A stretch of 64,000 bases of DNA from Histoplasma ohiense (Eukaryota > Ascomycota > Eurotiomycetes > Onygenales > Ajellomycetaceae), in NCBI GenBank assembly GCA_017607445.1, contig JAEVHH010000003.1:1860001-1924000 (forward strand), in the 5' to 3' direction. Shown piece by piece: positions 47,874 to 59,387 of the stretch. The position numbers and the translations under genes are program-made. Position 1 is the first letter of the stretch; every line of letters begins with the position of its first letter. The notes under the pieces were generated by a model. That model was not told where the DNA came from and did not search any database. It saw nothing but the letters and a program-made list of their open reading frames with translations.

Positions 47874-50800
47874 TTATCATCATCTTCTTCATTTTCATTT
47901 ACTGACTGACTTCTGATAGATTTTATTAAACTGTTTCAAGTACTTCTGACTGTTCATTAAATTTTCCTCAGATTCCCAAGAATTATCTGCATCTGTACAA
48001 TCTTTTCATTTGACAAGATATTGTGTTTGATCACAGTACTGACATTTGTCTAATATAGCTTCAACTTCTCATTCCTCTTGCATGTCTATAATTATCAATT
48101 CTGCTTGCAGGATTTGTCCATCGCGCGTGTGATATGATTTGAGAAGGGAAACATGGAATACAGAATGAATCTCTTTATATTACAGCATGAGTTTCAGTTT
48201 GTACATCTGCATATCACAGATATCAATTATTTGAAAGAGACTCAAAAATTGATGATCTAGTTTGAGTGAGAGTCACAAGATGGATATATTTTTTGCACAC
48301 AGCATTACTCAGTCCTCTATCTTAAAGCTTTTTGATATATGATGCTGATCATAATACTTTTTCTCAGCTGCTTTGACAGCTTTCAGACATTCTCAGATTT
48401 TGTTCTCCACTTACTTCATCCATTTCACTTGTTCCATTGCTGATTTTGACATGTCTATGCTTGGGGGTTCCATGTCTATGCAAAGTTCAGTTGGTTGGCT
48501 GATCATTGCTTCAGATGATGTCATTTTTATCAATGTGTGGAAGGTGTTGTTATATGTCCATTGCATCAGAGAAATCCATTCTATCCAATTATCTTGCTGG
48601 TAGCTGCAATATGTGTGAAAATAATGTTCAATCATCTGGTTCAATTGTTCTGTCTGGCTGTTGGTTTGCAGGTGGAATGTCGTTGATAATTTTCATTGAA
48701 TATAGAGCAGATAACACAATGTCAATCAAAACTTGCTATTTATTAATGAATCTCAGTTGTTAATAATATTCACAGATAGATCAAAGTTCTTCACAACTCT
48801 TCATACAATAATATTCACAAGTTCTTCTACATCTAGCTCTGAAGATGTGGACACAATTATGATTCATTTGATGAATAAATCAACAAATACAACAATAGCA
48901 TTATAGATTTGACTTTCTTTTTTATTATCTAGCAGATCTTCAATAAAGTTCATGCTAATTGTATGTCATTTCTTATCTGACACTGAATGTGATTGTAGCA
49001 ACCCATACAGCTTGTGCTGCAGTATCTTGACACATTGACAAACATCACAAGTTCTCACATATTCTGCAATCTCATTGCTCATACCATGTCACAAGTACTT
49101 GCATTTGATCACTTTGATGGTTTTGTCACATCCAAAATGGCCACCTTGAGAATCATCATGGTTCATTTTCATTATTTCATGTCTTACAGCTTTGTTTTGT
49201 GATATATAGACTTTATCATCTTTTCTGAGCAGATCATCTTTATCTACTGCTCAGATCAAACAATTATCTATACTAGCATCACTCATCTCTAGTCTTCTAT
49301 GAAGTTCAGACATGTCAATGTTTCTATTCTGAATCTGCAGTAAGAGTTCAATGATAGATTCAGCTATCTCTTCACAATAGACTGTCTCAGACTCAAATAT
49401 CTTGACAGTTAGAATTCATAACATCAGAGTTTCTAGATTTAATCTCATAACATCTGCAATCTCATTCTCATTCACAGATGTGTTCTTTATTCTGCAGAGA
49501 TTGTTATCATTGATGACTACAGACTTCTTCATCCAACAATTTTCATTAGCTTGCAGATCTTTTCACATCATCTTGACACATTGATCTAACTTTGTGTTTT
49601 CTTTTGTCTTTAGTGATTTAAAGATCCTCTTACACAGCTTCTCTTGCAGAGTAGAGAGCTTCATCAAGAAAGCTGTGTGTTTTACAAAATCTGAGCAACA
49701 ACTTGATGCATCTGCAGGATTATTTTTCTCAGAACAGTGCTCTATTTCAAAATCAAACACTGAGAGCATTTTCATTCAGCAAATCTGACACTCATTTAGC
49801 TGCTTCATCATCATAAAGCATCAGAGATTGACATGGTCAGATAAAACAGTTATCAGATGTCTGCTATCATGTAAATAGTGACATCATTGTCTGAAAGCTT
49901 CTACAATCAGCAACATTTTTAGATCATATATTTGATAACATCTTTCTGTTTCTGTGAGCTTTCTAGACCAAAACACAATCAGATGTCAGTGATCATCATT
50001 CATTAATTGTGATATTACTGCAGCAATTGCAACACCAGATCCATCCATTTCTATACAGAGTTTTCACTGCAGATCAAAGTGGACCAACAATGGTGTTTTT
50101 GTAAAGCATTCTTTTAACTGCAAAATTGTGTGCTTGCAGTTATCATCTAACTGAACAGATGCATTATTCTTCCCTCTTTTCATTTCATAATCTTTTAACA
50201 ATTCAGTCAGAGATGCTGTTATTATCAAGAACTTGTATATGAATCAACAATAGAAATTGACAAATTCTAGAAATATTTGCAATTCATTTATAGTTCATGA
50301 TTCTGATCAATCTAGAATCATGTTGACACAGTGTTTCTCAACAGTAATGCCCTGCATGATAACCACAAAACCCAAAAATCCAATTTCTGTTGCATGAAAC
50401 ATACACTTACTAAGTTTGGCATATAGTCTCCAACACCTTAACCGTTCCAGCACATTCTTAACATGGACGACATGCTCATCAAGCATGTTTGAATAGATTA
50501 CAATATCATCAAGATAAGCCACACAATATACATCTAAAAGATCACTGAGAGCTTTGTTGATATAAGATTGAAAGATTACAGAGGCATTGATTAGCTCAAA
50601 AGATAAGACTAGATATTCAAAGTGTTCATATTGTGTTCAAAATGCTGTTTTTCATTCATTCTCTGCTCATATGCAAATTCTATGATACACATCTCTAAGA
50701 TTCAGTTGCATATATATTTTGACATCTGCTAATATATCAAGTATTTCACTTATCAAGAGCAGTGGATATTGATTCTTGATCATTATTTCATTCAATCCTC

Positions 50801-51500
50801 AATAATTCACACAAAGATGCAGGGTTTCATCTTTCTTTGATATGAATAACACTGACACACTGACTGAGCTCTTGAACAGACATATTCAATTCTTCTCTAA
50901 TGTCTTTTCAATATATTCTCAGAGGACAGAGAGTTCTTGAGGTGATAAGTTATATATCAATTGATATGAAGGTTTCTTGCCAGATTTGAGCTCTATGACA
51001 TGATTATGAGATGCATGTTTCACATCAGATATGTCTTCTCAGAATACATCAAGATAATCTTTATAATCATCTGAGATATTTGGCTCAGTTGCTGCACTCA
51101 CAGCTTGTAATGGTAAGACAGTGAATATAATATTGCCATCATCAATTAGTGTTGTGAATTCTTTAGCAGTATTCAGATGCATATGGTTAATATTCAATGC
51201 TTTTCTATAGATTCAGCATCTTCACACTCAGTCAATATCAGAGTTCACAGCTTCCAACCACAGCATGCTCAAAATTATATTATATTCACTAATGTCAGCC
51301 TCTTCAAAATGGTGAAATCCTTCTTGAAGAATGTGTTCATCATCAATAATCTTCATTGCAGCTCTTTGTTGTTCATATGATTTAATCTTATGATTATCAA
51401 CTGCTTCCACTACTTTTGGTTTATCTTCTGCCTTCAAGAAATATTTTGATGCCCAGGCATGGAACACAAAGTTCACATCCACATCAGAATCCACTAGCAT
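47874..51500 (-). pseudogene. Gypsy-E pol: protease - RT - RNase H - integrase - chromodomain, TGA-studded single frame
   Basis: One frame from 51500 to the TAA at 47874-47876. Protease LVDSDVDVNFV (DSG to DSD) and GFHHFEEADI; RT with QLNLRDVY (motif A catalytic Asp now Asn) and YLDD at about 50510; RNase H near 49740-50090; integrase zinc-binding H/C near 49010-49060 and core with MTSSEAMISQPTEL near 48480; chromodomain near 47930-48070 (EVEAILDKCQYCDQTQYLVK, SWESEENL). From 51500 to 48414, about 1,030 codons, the only stops are TGA, many at family Trp sites (ILD-W, VK-W-K, E-W-EVE). TAA appears at 48411-48413 and 48180-48182. No frameshift. Confidence 0.9.
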
Positions 51501-51539
51501 TCACACCATCGATCATCTCACTTCTGTCAGCATCCACAT

Positions 51540-52663
51540 ATTCATCACCAATAATCATTTATCTCACAGTCTAGTTGTTCATATTCTCAATGCAGCAGCT
51601 GCTTCTATGATTGAGATTGTTGGTTTTTTGCTTGTCAAACTTGATTGCACTTTTTGAGGTGTAACATTCAACAATCATTTGCAATATGACTCTTCTTATG
51701 GCAGTGAGAACACTCCTTTATTCAGTTATATTTATCTTTCTTGATTTGTTCAATTGAACTCATTTGTTTCTCTCATTTCCTCTTGTTCTGACAGTTGCTA
51801 GATTTATCAGAACAATACTGATTCTCTACAAATATCACAGATCTTTCTTTGTGAATAGCACACTGTCACTCTGACATATTTTTCTCAAGAGTCTGTAGAG
51901 TTTGAAGCAACTCTTTATAGTTCTGAGACTCTTGATTTCAACAGTTGAGTTCTGTGTGTAATATCTTCAACATCTTACTACACAAGTTATCCATTCTTTG
52001 TTCTTCACTATATGAGGGTAAGTAGTATTCCCAGTCTTCAAGATATTTAGAGAAATCACATATCAATTGTCATTCTTGTTGCTTTGCATTTTGAAACTTT
52101 TGACTTGTCAATTGATGCTGGTTCTGTGGATTGTTAATTTGCATTTCTAGATGTGATAACATATTGTCAAAAGTCAACAGTGTTGCTCCTTCACATCTCT
52201 CATACAATGATACAAAATTCAACCATTTCTGCTTAATGTGGGTGTCAAGATAGAGTTTAGCATCATTTATCTTGTGTTCTTTCTTTCAATAATATCAGCA
52301 GTGGTATGTAAAGAGAGTCAACATGCAATCTTTATAGTTCTTGAATTCTAACATATTTTTTCCTTGATAATAGTCTGTAATCTCCAACCTCAGTGGTGTT
52401 TCATTATCATCATCCATATCATTCACAGATCGATTTTGCAGTGATTCTGTGATGATATTCTGAGTTAATTGAAACTCAATGAGAGTATCTCCACAAATCT
52501 GCACTTTCAACTTGTTGAGTCACTGTTGTGCATGCAGAATAGCTAATTGCTGCTCTCATTCACAGATTTGATCATTCAACTGTTGCAAACACACATTGTG
52601 ATCATCAAAGACAGTAGAGGATTCAGATTGATTTTCAAGAGATCTTGTGTGTGTCAAGACCAT
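51540..52663 (-). pseudogene. Gypsy-E gag
   Basis: Met at 52661-52663 (MVLTHTRSLENQ). Gag core at 52510-52300 (MKVQICGDTLIEF, YYQGKNMLEFKNYKDCMLT). CCHC zinc knuckle CSHCHKKSHIANDC near 51675-51715. Several TGA; different frame from pol. Upstream, 52663-52768 holds the presumptive primer-binding side next to the 5' LTR. Confidence 0.82.
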
Positions 52664-52664
52664 C

Positions 52665-52715
52665 TTGCATGTTTTAACTAATGTTGCATGTTTTAACTAA
52701 CATTGCATGCTTTAT
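52665..52715 (+). repeat. Short tandem repeat gcatgttttaactaa
   Basis: Two-and-a-half copies of a 21-24 bp unit (tgcatgttttaactaatgt) in the Gypsy-E leader, between gag start and 5' LTR. Possible leader regulatory element; role unknown. Confidence 0.7.
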
Positions 52716-52768
52716 TGTAGGTGTGCGTAACAACGGACCACTCAAATAAAGTTTAGAGTGATTAGAAT

Positions 52769-53039
52769 TGTAAAAGATGATTGTAGATATAATTATGAGA
52801 GTAGTGTGAAGTACACATATAGAATATTAAGAAGATAGCAATCTCTATTATTCAAAGCTAATCACTGATCTTCTAATATCTACAGATATCAGCAAGCATT
52901 ATATAGGCGATCACCATGTGCTACAGCTGTCTATGATGTCATGTGCTATGTCCCTCCTCATTAATTCTGACATGTTCTATGTTCTTCTATTGCCACATAG
53001 CTATTTCCTAATATAGATATCTCCGTTGCGTCTATTACA
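52769..53039 (-). repeat. Gypsy-E 5' LTR
   Basis: 271 bp, tgtaaaagatgattg to tctattaca. It keeps CG at ccgttgcgtc near 53022, where the partner LTR has ca. Confidence 0.95.
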
Positions 53040-56000
53040 GTCACAGTGGAACTTGCTACATCTAAGAGTCTGCAAAAAGTGCTTGCACTAGTAGACTCTG
53101 AATCAGAAGTGAACTGTGTTAATGAATTTTGAACAAAGAATCACAATCTAGAAGCTGCTCACTGCAAAATCAAAATGATCAAATCAATTGATGAATGCAT
53201 AATATGCTTCTTTGAAGAGTATAACATTGCAACTACTGTCACTGATCACAAGGGTAATACACAGCAGACATCTCATTTCTTTCATGTGATGAAGATGAAG
53301 AACTACAGTCTTGTATTAGAATTTCCTTGATTAAGACAAACAAATCCTCTTATAGATTGATCAGATGAACAATTCTTCTTTAGAAGCTCTGAAAATGAAC
53401 AACAGTCTCAAATTATTTCTGAACAAGATGTCTTAGCTGAAGTTCTCACAGAAGCTAGAGTAGAAATGCTTGTAGTATTATCTACAGAACATTCAAAAGA
53501 TTCAAAGCATGCTTCATATATATTCTTAGCTGTATATTTGAACTTGCTGACTGATCTACTCAATTATGTCATGTCATACACACATATCTTCTCAGAAGAA
53601 GCTGCTATAAGTGTGAAAAGATTAGAAGAGACAGAACACTGTATAGATCTCAAATCTGATACACAATCTTCATTTATATCAATATACAATCTCTCTGAAA
53701 CTGAGTTAGCCACTCTAAGAGAATATTTAAAAAATGCATTAGATAAAAAGTGAATACAATCATTCAATAGCTCAGCTGATGCACTGATTCTCTTTGTTCT
53801 CAAAAAAAATAATAAACTTCATCTTTGTGTAGACTATTGAGGATTAAATCAAATCATCATTAAGAACTGATACCCTCTATCTCTAATAAATGAATTACTT
53901 GATAGACTTTCAAAAGTCAAGATATTCACTAAGCTGAACCTTTGAGATGCCTATCACTGCATACTTATAGCAGCAAAAGATCATTGAAAAACAGTCTTTA
54001 GAACAAGATATGAATATTTTGAATATATAGTTATACCATTTGAACTAGCTAATACTCCAGCAACATTTCAAGCATACATTAACAATGTCTTGTCTGATTT
54101 GTTGGATATATGTTGTGTTGTCTATTTGGACGACATTCTCATATTCTTCAATTCAAAGCAGAAACATAAAGTGCATGTTACTAAGATACTAGAATGTCTC
54201 AAGTGTGTGAATCTATTTGCAAAACTCTCTAAGTGTGAATTTGAAGTGAACAAGATCTCATTTCTGAGATTTGTTATAGATACAAATGATGTTGAGATGA
54301 AGTCAGACAGAGTCTTCACTATTGTGGAATGATCTACACTTAAATCAATTAAAGAGGTTCAATTCTTCTTGAGCTTTGCTAATTTCTATCAGTGATTTAT
54401 TAAGTCTTTCTTCTCTATTGCAGCCCCATTATTCAAACTTACAAAAGAGAGCAAGAAGAGGGAAAGAAAAGCCACTTTTATATGAACAGAAGATGCTCAA
54501 AGTGCTTTTGATGAGCTCAAATCACACTTTATATATGCTTCTCTATTAGCTCATTTTGACTCAGCTTGATGTATTCAGATTGAATCTGATGCATCCACTT
54601 TTGCAGTCACTGCTATTCTATCACAGTTACAGAATGATGAACACTGACATTCAGTTGCCTTCTGATCAAGAAAGTTGATTGATGTGGAAATGTGTTATGA
54701 TACTCATGATAAAGAACTCTTGACTATTGTAGCAGTATTTAAGAATTGAAGACACTATCTGAAAAGAAGTCAGTATTCAATTCAAGTCTGATCTGATCAT
54801 GCCAATCTGCAGTACTTTATGATGACTAAGAAACTGAACAGACATCAGATCAGATGAATGGAAGCTTTATCTGCTTATAATTTTGTATTACTGCACCACT
54901 CTGAATCAAAGAATTCAGCTGATGAGCTCAGTCATTGCACAGACTACAGTGAGATCTATAATGATCAAACTATATTATCTATTCTGCAACAGAAGCTGAA
55001 ACATGGAGTTAGACTAAGCTGAGAAGCTGATACTTCTTTTCAAAATAATATTTCTTCTAATATAGTCTGTGTACAGATCTCTAATGAGCAAAATACTTCT
55101 TTTAATGAGTGAAAAGCACTTCATACATTGACATCTTCTATCTCTTGTGTAAACTCTTTTCCTTCATTGCATGTTGAGCAATATATGCTCTGGATTGCAG
55201 TCAATAAGACTATTCTTGAGGACTCAGTATATACAGAAATGTCTGAATCCTTCATCTCATTTCTGAGTAAAGCACAGAAGATTGATTCTTTTGCTGCTGA
55301 GCAAAGAAAGAAGATAAAAGAGAAGAATATAACTGTCACTGAAAATATACTATGAATAATTTCTGAAAATGATATATTGCATGCTGATGATTGTGTGTAT
55401 GTCTCTCAACAAAAGACACTCATTGATGAAATTATCAGTGCAAACCATGATGATCTGCAGAGGGGTCACTTTGATATAAAAAAGTTCATAGATAGCATTC
55501 AGAATAAATACTATTGACATGAGCTAGTCAGAGATATCAAAAATTATATATCCACTTATAATACTTGTCAAAGAGTAAAGTCAAAACAGCACAGACAATA
55601 TGGAGAATTGAGTACAATTCTCTTATCATCAAATCCTTTTGAGTTCATTACTATAGATTTTATTACAGACTTATCAGCCTCTACATTCCTCCATCAAATC
55701 TATGATGCAATTTTAGTGATTGTAGATATATATACCAAGTTTACAATCTATATTCCTTGCATCAAAAACATTACAGCTGATGAACTAGTGGAAATCATTT
55801 ATATCAAGTTCTATACAATTTACAGAGTACTCAAAAACCATATATCTGATTGAGATTCACTGTTTACAAGTCATTATTGATCCATCTTTTGTTATATGCT
55901 AGATGCATGCTGGAAACTTTCAACAGTCTTTCACCCTCAAATAGATGGCCAAACAGAACAACAAAATCAAACCTTGGAACATTATCTCCAATACTTTACC

Positions 56001-56777
56001 AACTATCATCAAGATGACTGAGCACACTGACTATCACTGACACAGTTTGTTTACAATATCTCTCAACATGCCTCTACTGAAATGGCACTCATGGAAGCCT
56101 TAATGGGATATCAATCTGATTTAAAAATTAATATCAGCAAATCACCACAACCAGTTGTCATACATGCTGCTAGCCATGTGAAACATATTGAGGAAACACA
56201 CCATAAGCTCATTGAGAATCTACAAAAGATGCAACAAGCACAGAAAACCTATTACAATGCAAAATATAAGCCTCAACAATTTAAAATAGATGACTATATC
56301 ATGCTCAATACAAAAAATCTTCAATTGCTGCACTCAGTTTGCAAACTCAATCATAAATATGTTGAATCCTTCAAGATTCTGAATACCATCAGAAAACAAG
56401 CATACAAACTAGAACTACCATCTTTATATAGAAGCATTCATTCTGTATTTCATGTATCTTTATTGAAGCCATACAACCACAGAAATAGAGCTTTACCAGA
56501 ATCAGAACCAGAACTTGTCAATGATGAAGAAGAATATCAAGTTGAAGAAATTCTTGAAAAACAACAACAAAAAAACAAATCTCTGAAATATCTTGTGAGA
56601 TGAACAGATTGAGGTTCTAGTGATGATACATGAAAATCAGAAGAAAATATATTGAACACTCAGACATTCAAAATCTTTCTTGAACAAGAAAATGAATGAC
56701 AAATACAAAATCAATATACTTTCAAACATCAAAAGTGTGAACATCAAGTTGAAAGATATCAGAAGCACAAATTCTAA
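53040..56777 (+). pseudogene. Gypsy-D pol: protease - RT - RNase H - integrase - chromodomain, single frame with 29 TGA and no TAA/TAG
   Basis: The frame opens upstream at about 45856 (MESQCKNTLNFTVT) and resumes at 53040. Protease LVDSESEV near 53090; RT with VDY-x-GLN, KLNL (motif A Asp to Asn) and YLDDILIF at 54123; FANFYQ block; RNase H near 54570-54900 (IESDAS; HANLQYF); integrase zinc-binding near 55430-55570, core FITIDFITDLSA near 55640 and GQTEQQNQTLEHYL near 55950; HSVFHVSLLKPY near 56440; chromodomain near 56540-56680. Codons 53046-56777: 1,244, with 29 TGA, 2 TGG, no TAA or TAG until the final TAA. About 16 TGA are at family Trp sites and 5 or more at family Arg sites. Confidence 0.92.
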
Positions 56778-57228
56778 ATTGAAAAATACTAGAAGCACAA
56801 ATTTCACCCAAACTTCAATCAAATGCATTTTTTTAGAAGGATTTTATCAGAGAAAAGGAAAAAAGAAAAAAAATTCAATTTGAGTATAATAAATACAAGA
56901 AAATAAAACATACAAGTAAGAAAAAAACAAAGAAAACAGATTCTAAAAAAAGTCTAAAGACTCTCAGTTCATCCACTCTCATCTCATCTCTCATCTCTTA
57001 TTTTCTCTTCTCTCTTTCATCATCTCTCTCATTTCTTCTCTCTGTCATCCTCATTCAATACTTCTTCTGATACTTGTATATTATCAGCACTCATTTTGAG
57101 TGCAGAGATATAGACAAATGTCTATCTCACAAGACATTTGTCTTCTCACTTCTTTCCTCTCTCATCAATCTACTCATTCTTCAGCATATTTGATGAAGGA
57201 AGATATTTCCCTTCATCTTCTTCTTTCA
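56735..57228 (+). repeat. Gypsy-D copy 2 3' LTR region
   Basis: Parallels 25270-25364 plus 31567-31931 of copy 1, including agaaggattttatcagag and cagcactcattttgagtgca. Exact left border unresolved; right border at ctttca near 57228. Confidence 0.65.
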
Positions 57229-57409
57229 CTTCTCCACCATCCAGAACACCCTCTCCCTCTGCTTCACCAACATCAATGACAAATTGACAAAGAAAGCAGG
57301 CACCACAGGCACTGCTGCAGCCATCAATGCCTCCACAACCTTCTTCATTGACTCTTCAGCCAACTCCTCCTCCACCAACCCCTTCTCAATCAACCCCTCC
57401 ATCACAGAG
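57229..57409 (-). pseudogene. Interrupted coding sequence, downstream part
   Basis: Minus-strand continuation of the frame at 63488-63773. When Gypsy-C and one cagag duplicate are left out, the codons run on without a break into VMEGLIEKG..., an alpha-helical, Glu/Val/Ala-rich stretch of about 60 residues (VVEALMAAAVPVVPAF, VKQRERVFWMVEK) to a TGA at about 57233. This block keeps CC/GG pairs that are rare in the surrounding elements. Family not recognised. Confidence 0.6.
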
Positions 57410-57943
57410 TGTGACGGGTTAGCATCTGTTAGTAATTAACTTACACAATCAACTCCCCTCCTGCACCCACTTGTTTCTGGCTGTTGTGACCTTGTGTAAC
57501 CCTCAATGTTCTTCCACTCTGTGCTCCACACTTGTGTAGTTTCTAATGATTCTTTCATGTAGCTCTTAACATTCTTCCACTCTGTGCTCTGCACTTATAT
57601 AGTCTCTAATAATTCTTCTGTGTAGCTTCTTACATTCTTCTGCTCTGTGTTCTGCACTCATATAGTCTCTAACAATTCTTCTGTGTAGCTCTCAATGATT
57701 CCTCCACCTCACATTTCACACTCATATAGCTTCTAATGATTCTTACACATACTCTTTAATATTCTTTCACTCCACACTCCACTGTGGAGCAGCTTCTGAT
57801 ATTCTTCCATCTTAAACTTTTCTCTATAAGAACCCTCTTTATACAATCTTTTCTTCTGATTTCTTTTCTCTTTCTTTTCTTAATCAATTCATAATCTGTA
57901 ATTAGAATAGTATCAAATTGTTAATTGAAGTACATCTGTTACA
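57410..57943 (+). repeat. Gypsy-C 5' LTR
   Basis: 534 bp from tgtgacgggttagc to tgttaca. Contains four to five tandem units of about 62 bp (ttccactctgtgctc...tagtttctaatgattctt). The next bases, ttacaaattgattcttctgc, are shared with Gypsy-B and are the presumptive primer-binding side. Confidence 0.95.
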
Positions 57944-58320
57944 TTACAAATTGATTCTTCTGCATTTAAGATCTGAGTGCTTTGTTATTAGTTCTTACAT
58001 CTGAGTGTGTTGTTACCAGTTCTTACACCCGAGTGCGTCATTTACAGGCTCGAGTGCCTAGTCATTACAAGAGATCCCTCATGGGCCTGAGTGCCCTCAT
58101 TGTTAGTTATATAGACTGTCATATCTAAGTGTCTGAAACACAATTGATCATGTTCTACAAGGCCTGAGTGCCTACAAACTGTAATGCTGTGAATAGCATT
58201 CACAAAGAAGTTTAATCAAGCTTAGCACTGCAACACTGTAAATAGTGTCTGTGAGAGAACTGAGTATCTACAAGTATTCTTTTTCTTTTTTTTTATTATT
58301 ATATGTTCTTAGATATTGAA
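57944..58320 (+). other. Gypsy-C leader
   Basis: Untranslated leader between 5' LTR and gag. Contains repeated gatctgagtgctttgtta / cttacatctgagtg type units (about 57960-58110) that also occur in the Gypsy-B leader near 30780-30960. No reading frame. Confidence 0.7.
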
Positions 58321-59330
58321 ATGAACTACAAGCAATTCTATGAACACCCACTGCACTCAAACACAGCAGATGATAACTTAGATCTACAAAGCATTCTTCA
58401 GCAGCAGACACTACAGATGACTGAATTGCAATGATGATTTACTGAGATGAGCACTTTCATATTCACTGTTTCTTCTACACCCACACCTCACAAAAAGCCC
58501 CCAAGAGAGAAGCTTTCAATCCTCAACAAATATGAGAAAGATCTAGCACTCTATCTCACATAGAAGTCAAAAGTGAACATCAAATTGAACATTGATGAAC
58601 AAGCAATAGACTCACTATTCAATCAAGTGTGGTATATTTATAGCAGATTGAATGATGATGTATTAGCAAAATTCCAACTCTGAATGAGTCATTGTCAGAA
58701 TCATCAGCATACATCAGAGTTAGTCTTCTGACAACTTAACTCTCTCTTTCTCAATTCTACACTTCAAGTCAAGATGTTAGACTGACTTAATCAAACTCAT
58801 CAGATGAATGTTGCATTGGCAATTTATCTTTCTGAATTCAATCACAAGCTTCTAGAAGCAGATGGGCAAGACTGGGACAATGCTGTCAAGATCAACATAT
58901 TGTTCAAGAACTTGAACTTTCAGTTGCATAACTGAAGTGTAGAGTATTCAAAGCTCTCAATATACAGCAAATTCTGCACTGATCTTCATCTATTGAACAA
59001 CAATCTGTCTCAGTTCTGTGTGCTTCAAAATCACAGAGGATTCCATCAAACAAATACATACACTCTGAACCACTCTGCAGCACTCCCCATCTCTGAATCA
59101 GAATCAATGAACTAAATCCCACACATAAATGCAAGTTGCTTGAGAATCCTCAACATCTCAGAGAAGAACATCACTGACTGAATTGTCAGAGAAGTCTGCA
59201 TACACTGCAATAAACCAGAACACTTCACAAATCAATGTTCAAATACAATCACTCTGAGTAAACCCCCCATGCATATAAATGCTGCATTGCCCATGGATAG
59301 GCAAGAACAGGAAAAAGACAAGCTCTCACT
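58321..59330 (+). pseudogene. Gypsy-C gag
   Basis: ATG at 58321 (MNYKQFYEHPLHSN). Gln-rich start, then gag core at about 58560-58920 (LFNQVWYIYSRLNDDVLAKF; YLSEFNHKLLEADGQDWDNA) and zinc knuckle CIHCNKPEHFTNQC at 59197-59238. Broken by TGA and one TAG near 58561. Structural protein of the particle in intact relatives. Confidence 0.85.
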
Positions 59331-59387
59331 CTAAAACACAGACAAGAGCTCAAGAAGCAGAAAGCTAGCTGAAGATTTGAGCAGAAG

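Larger units (their letters stand above)
45896..53039 (-). mobile_element. Gypsy-E, complete chromodomain Ty3/gypsy element with an extra antisense gene
   Basis: 7,144 bp, minus orientation, between 271-bp LTRs (45896-46166 and 52769-53039) with TG...CA ends and target duplication gtcac at 45891-45895 and 53040-53044. Gag starts at 52663, pol runs 51500 to about 47875. Between pol and the 3' LTR lies 1.7 kb holding plus-strand reading frames. Inserted into Gypsy-D pol. A different family from Gypsy-A/B/C. Confidence 0.95.
44180..57228 (+). mobile_element. Gypsy-D copy 2, chromodomain Ty3/gypsy element, split by Gypsy-E
   Basis: Leader from 44180 (tgtaatgcactc), gag 44489-45850, pol 45856-45895 plus 53040-56777, PPT-like agagaaaaggaaaaaag near 56850 and 3' LTR to 57228. 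No 5' LTR: the left edge abuts LINE-B copy 3. Gypsy-E is inserted after the first pol codons, and the frame resumes exactly when it is removed. Closely similar to copy 1 (25270-33431) over the shared part. Confidence 0.88.

Noticed and set aside
53046..56777. Firm claim that this fungus reads TGA as Trp
   Set aside because: TGA also replaces Arg (CGA) codons and catalytic residues are lost by the same kind of change, so a CpG/CpC mutation bias explains most of it; kept as an open alternative only.
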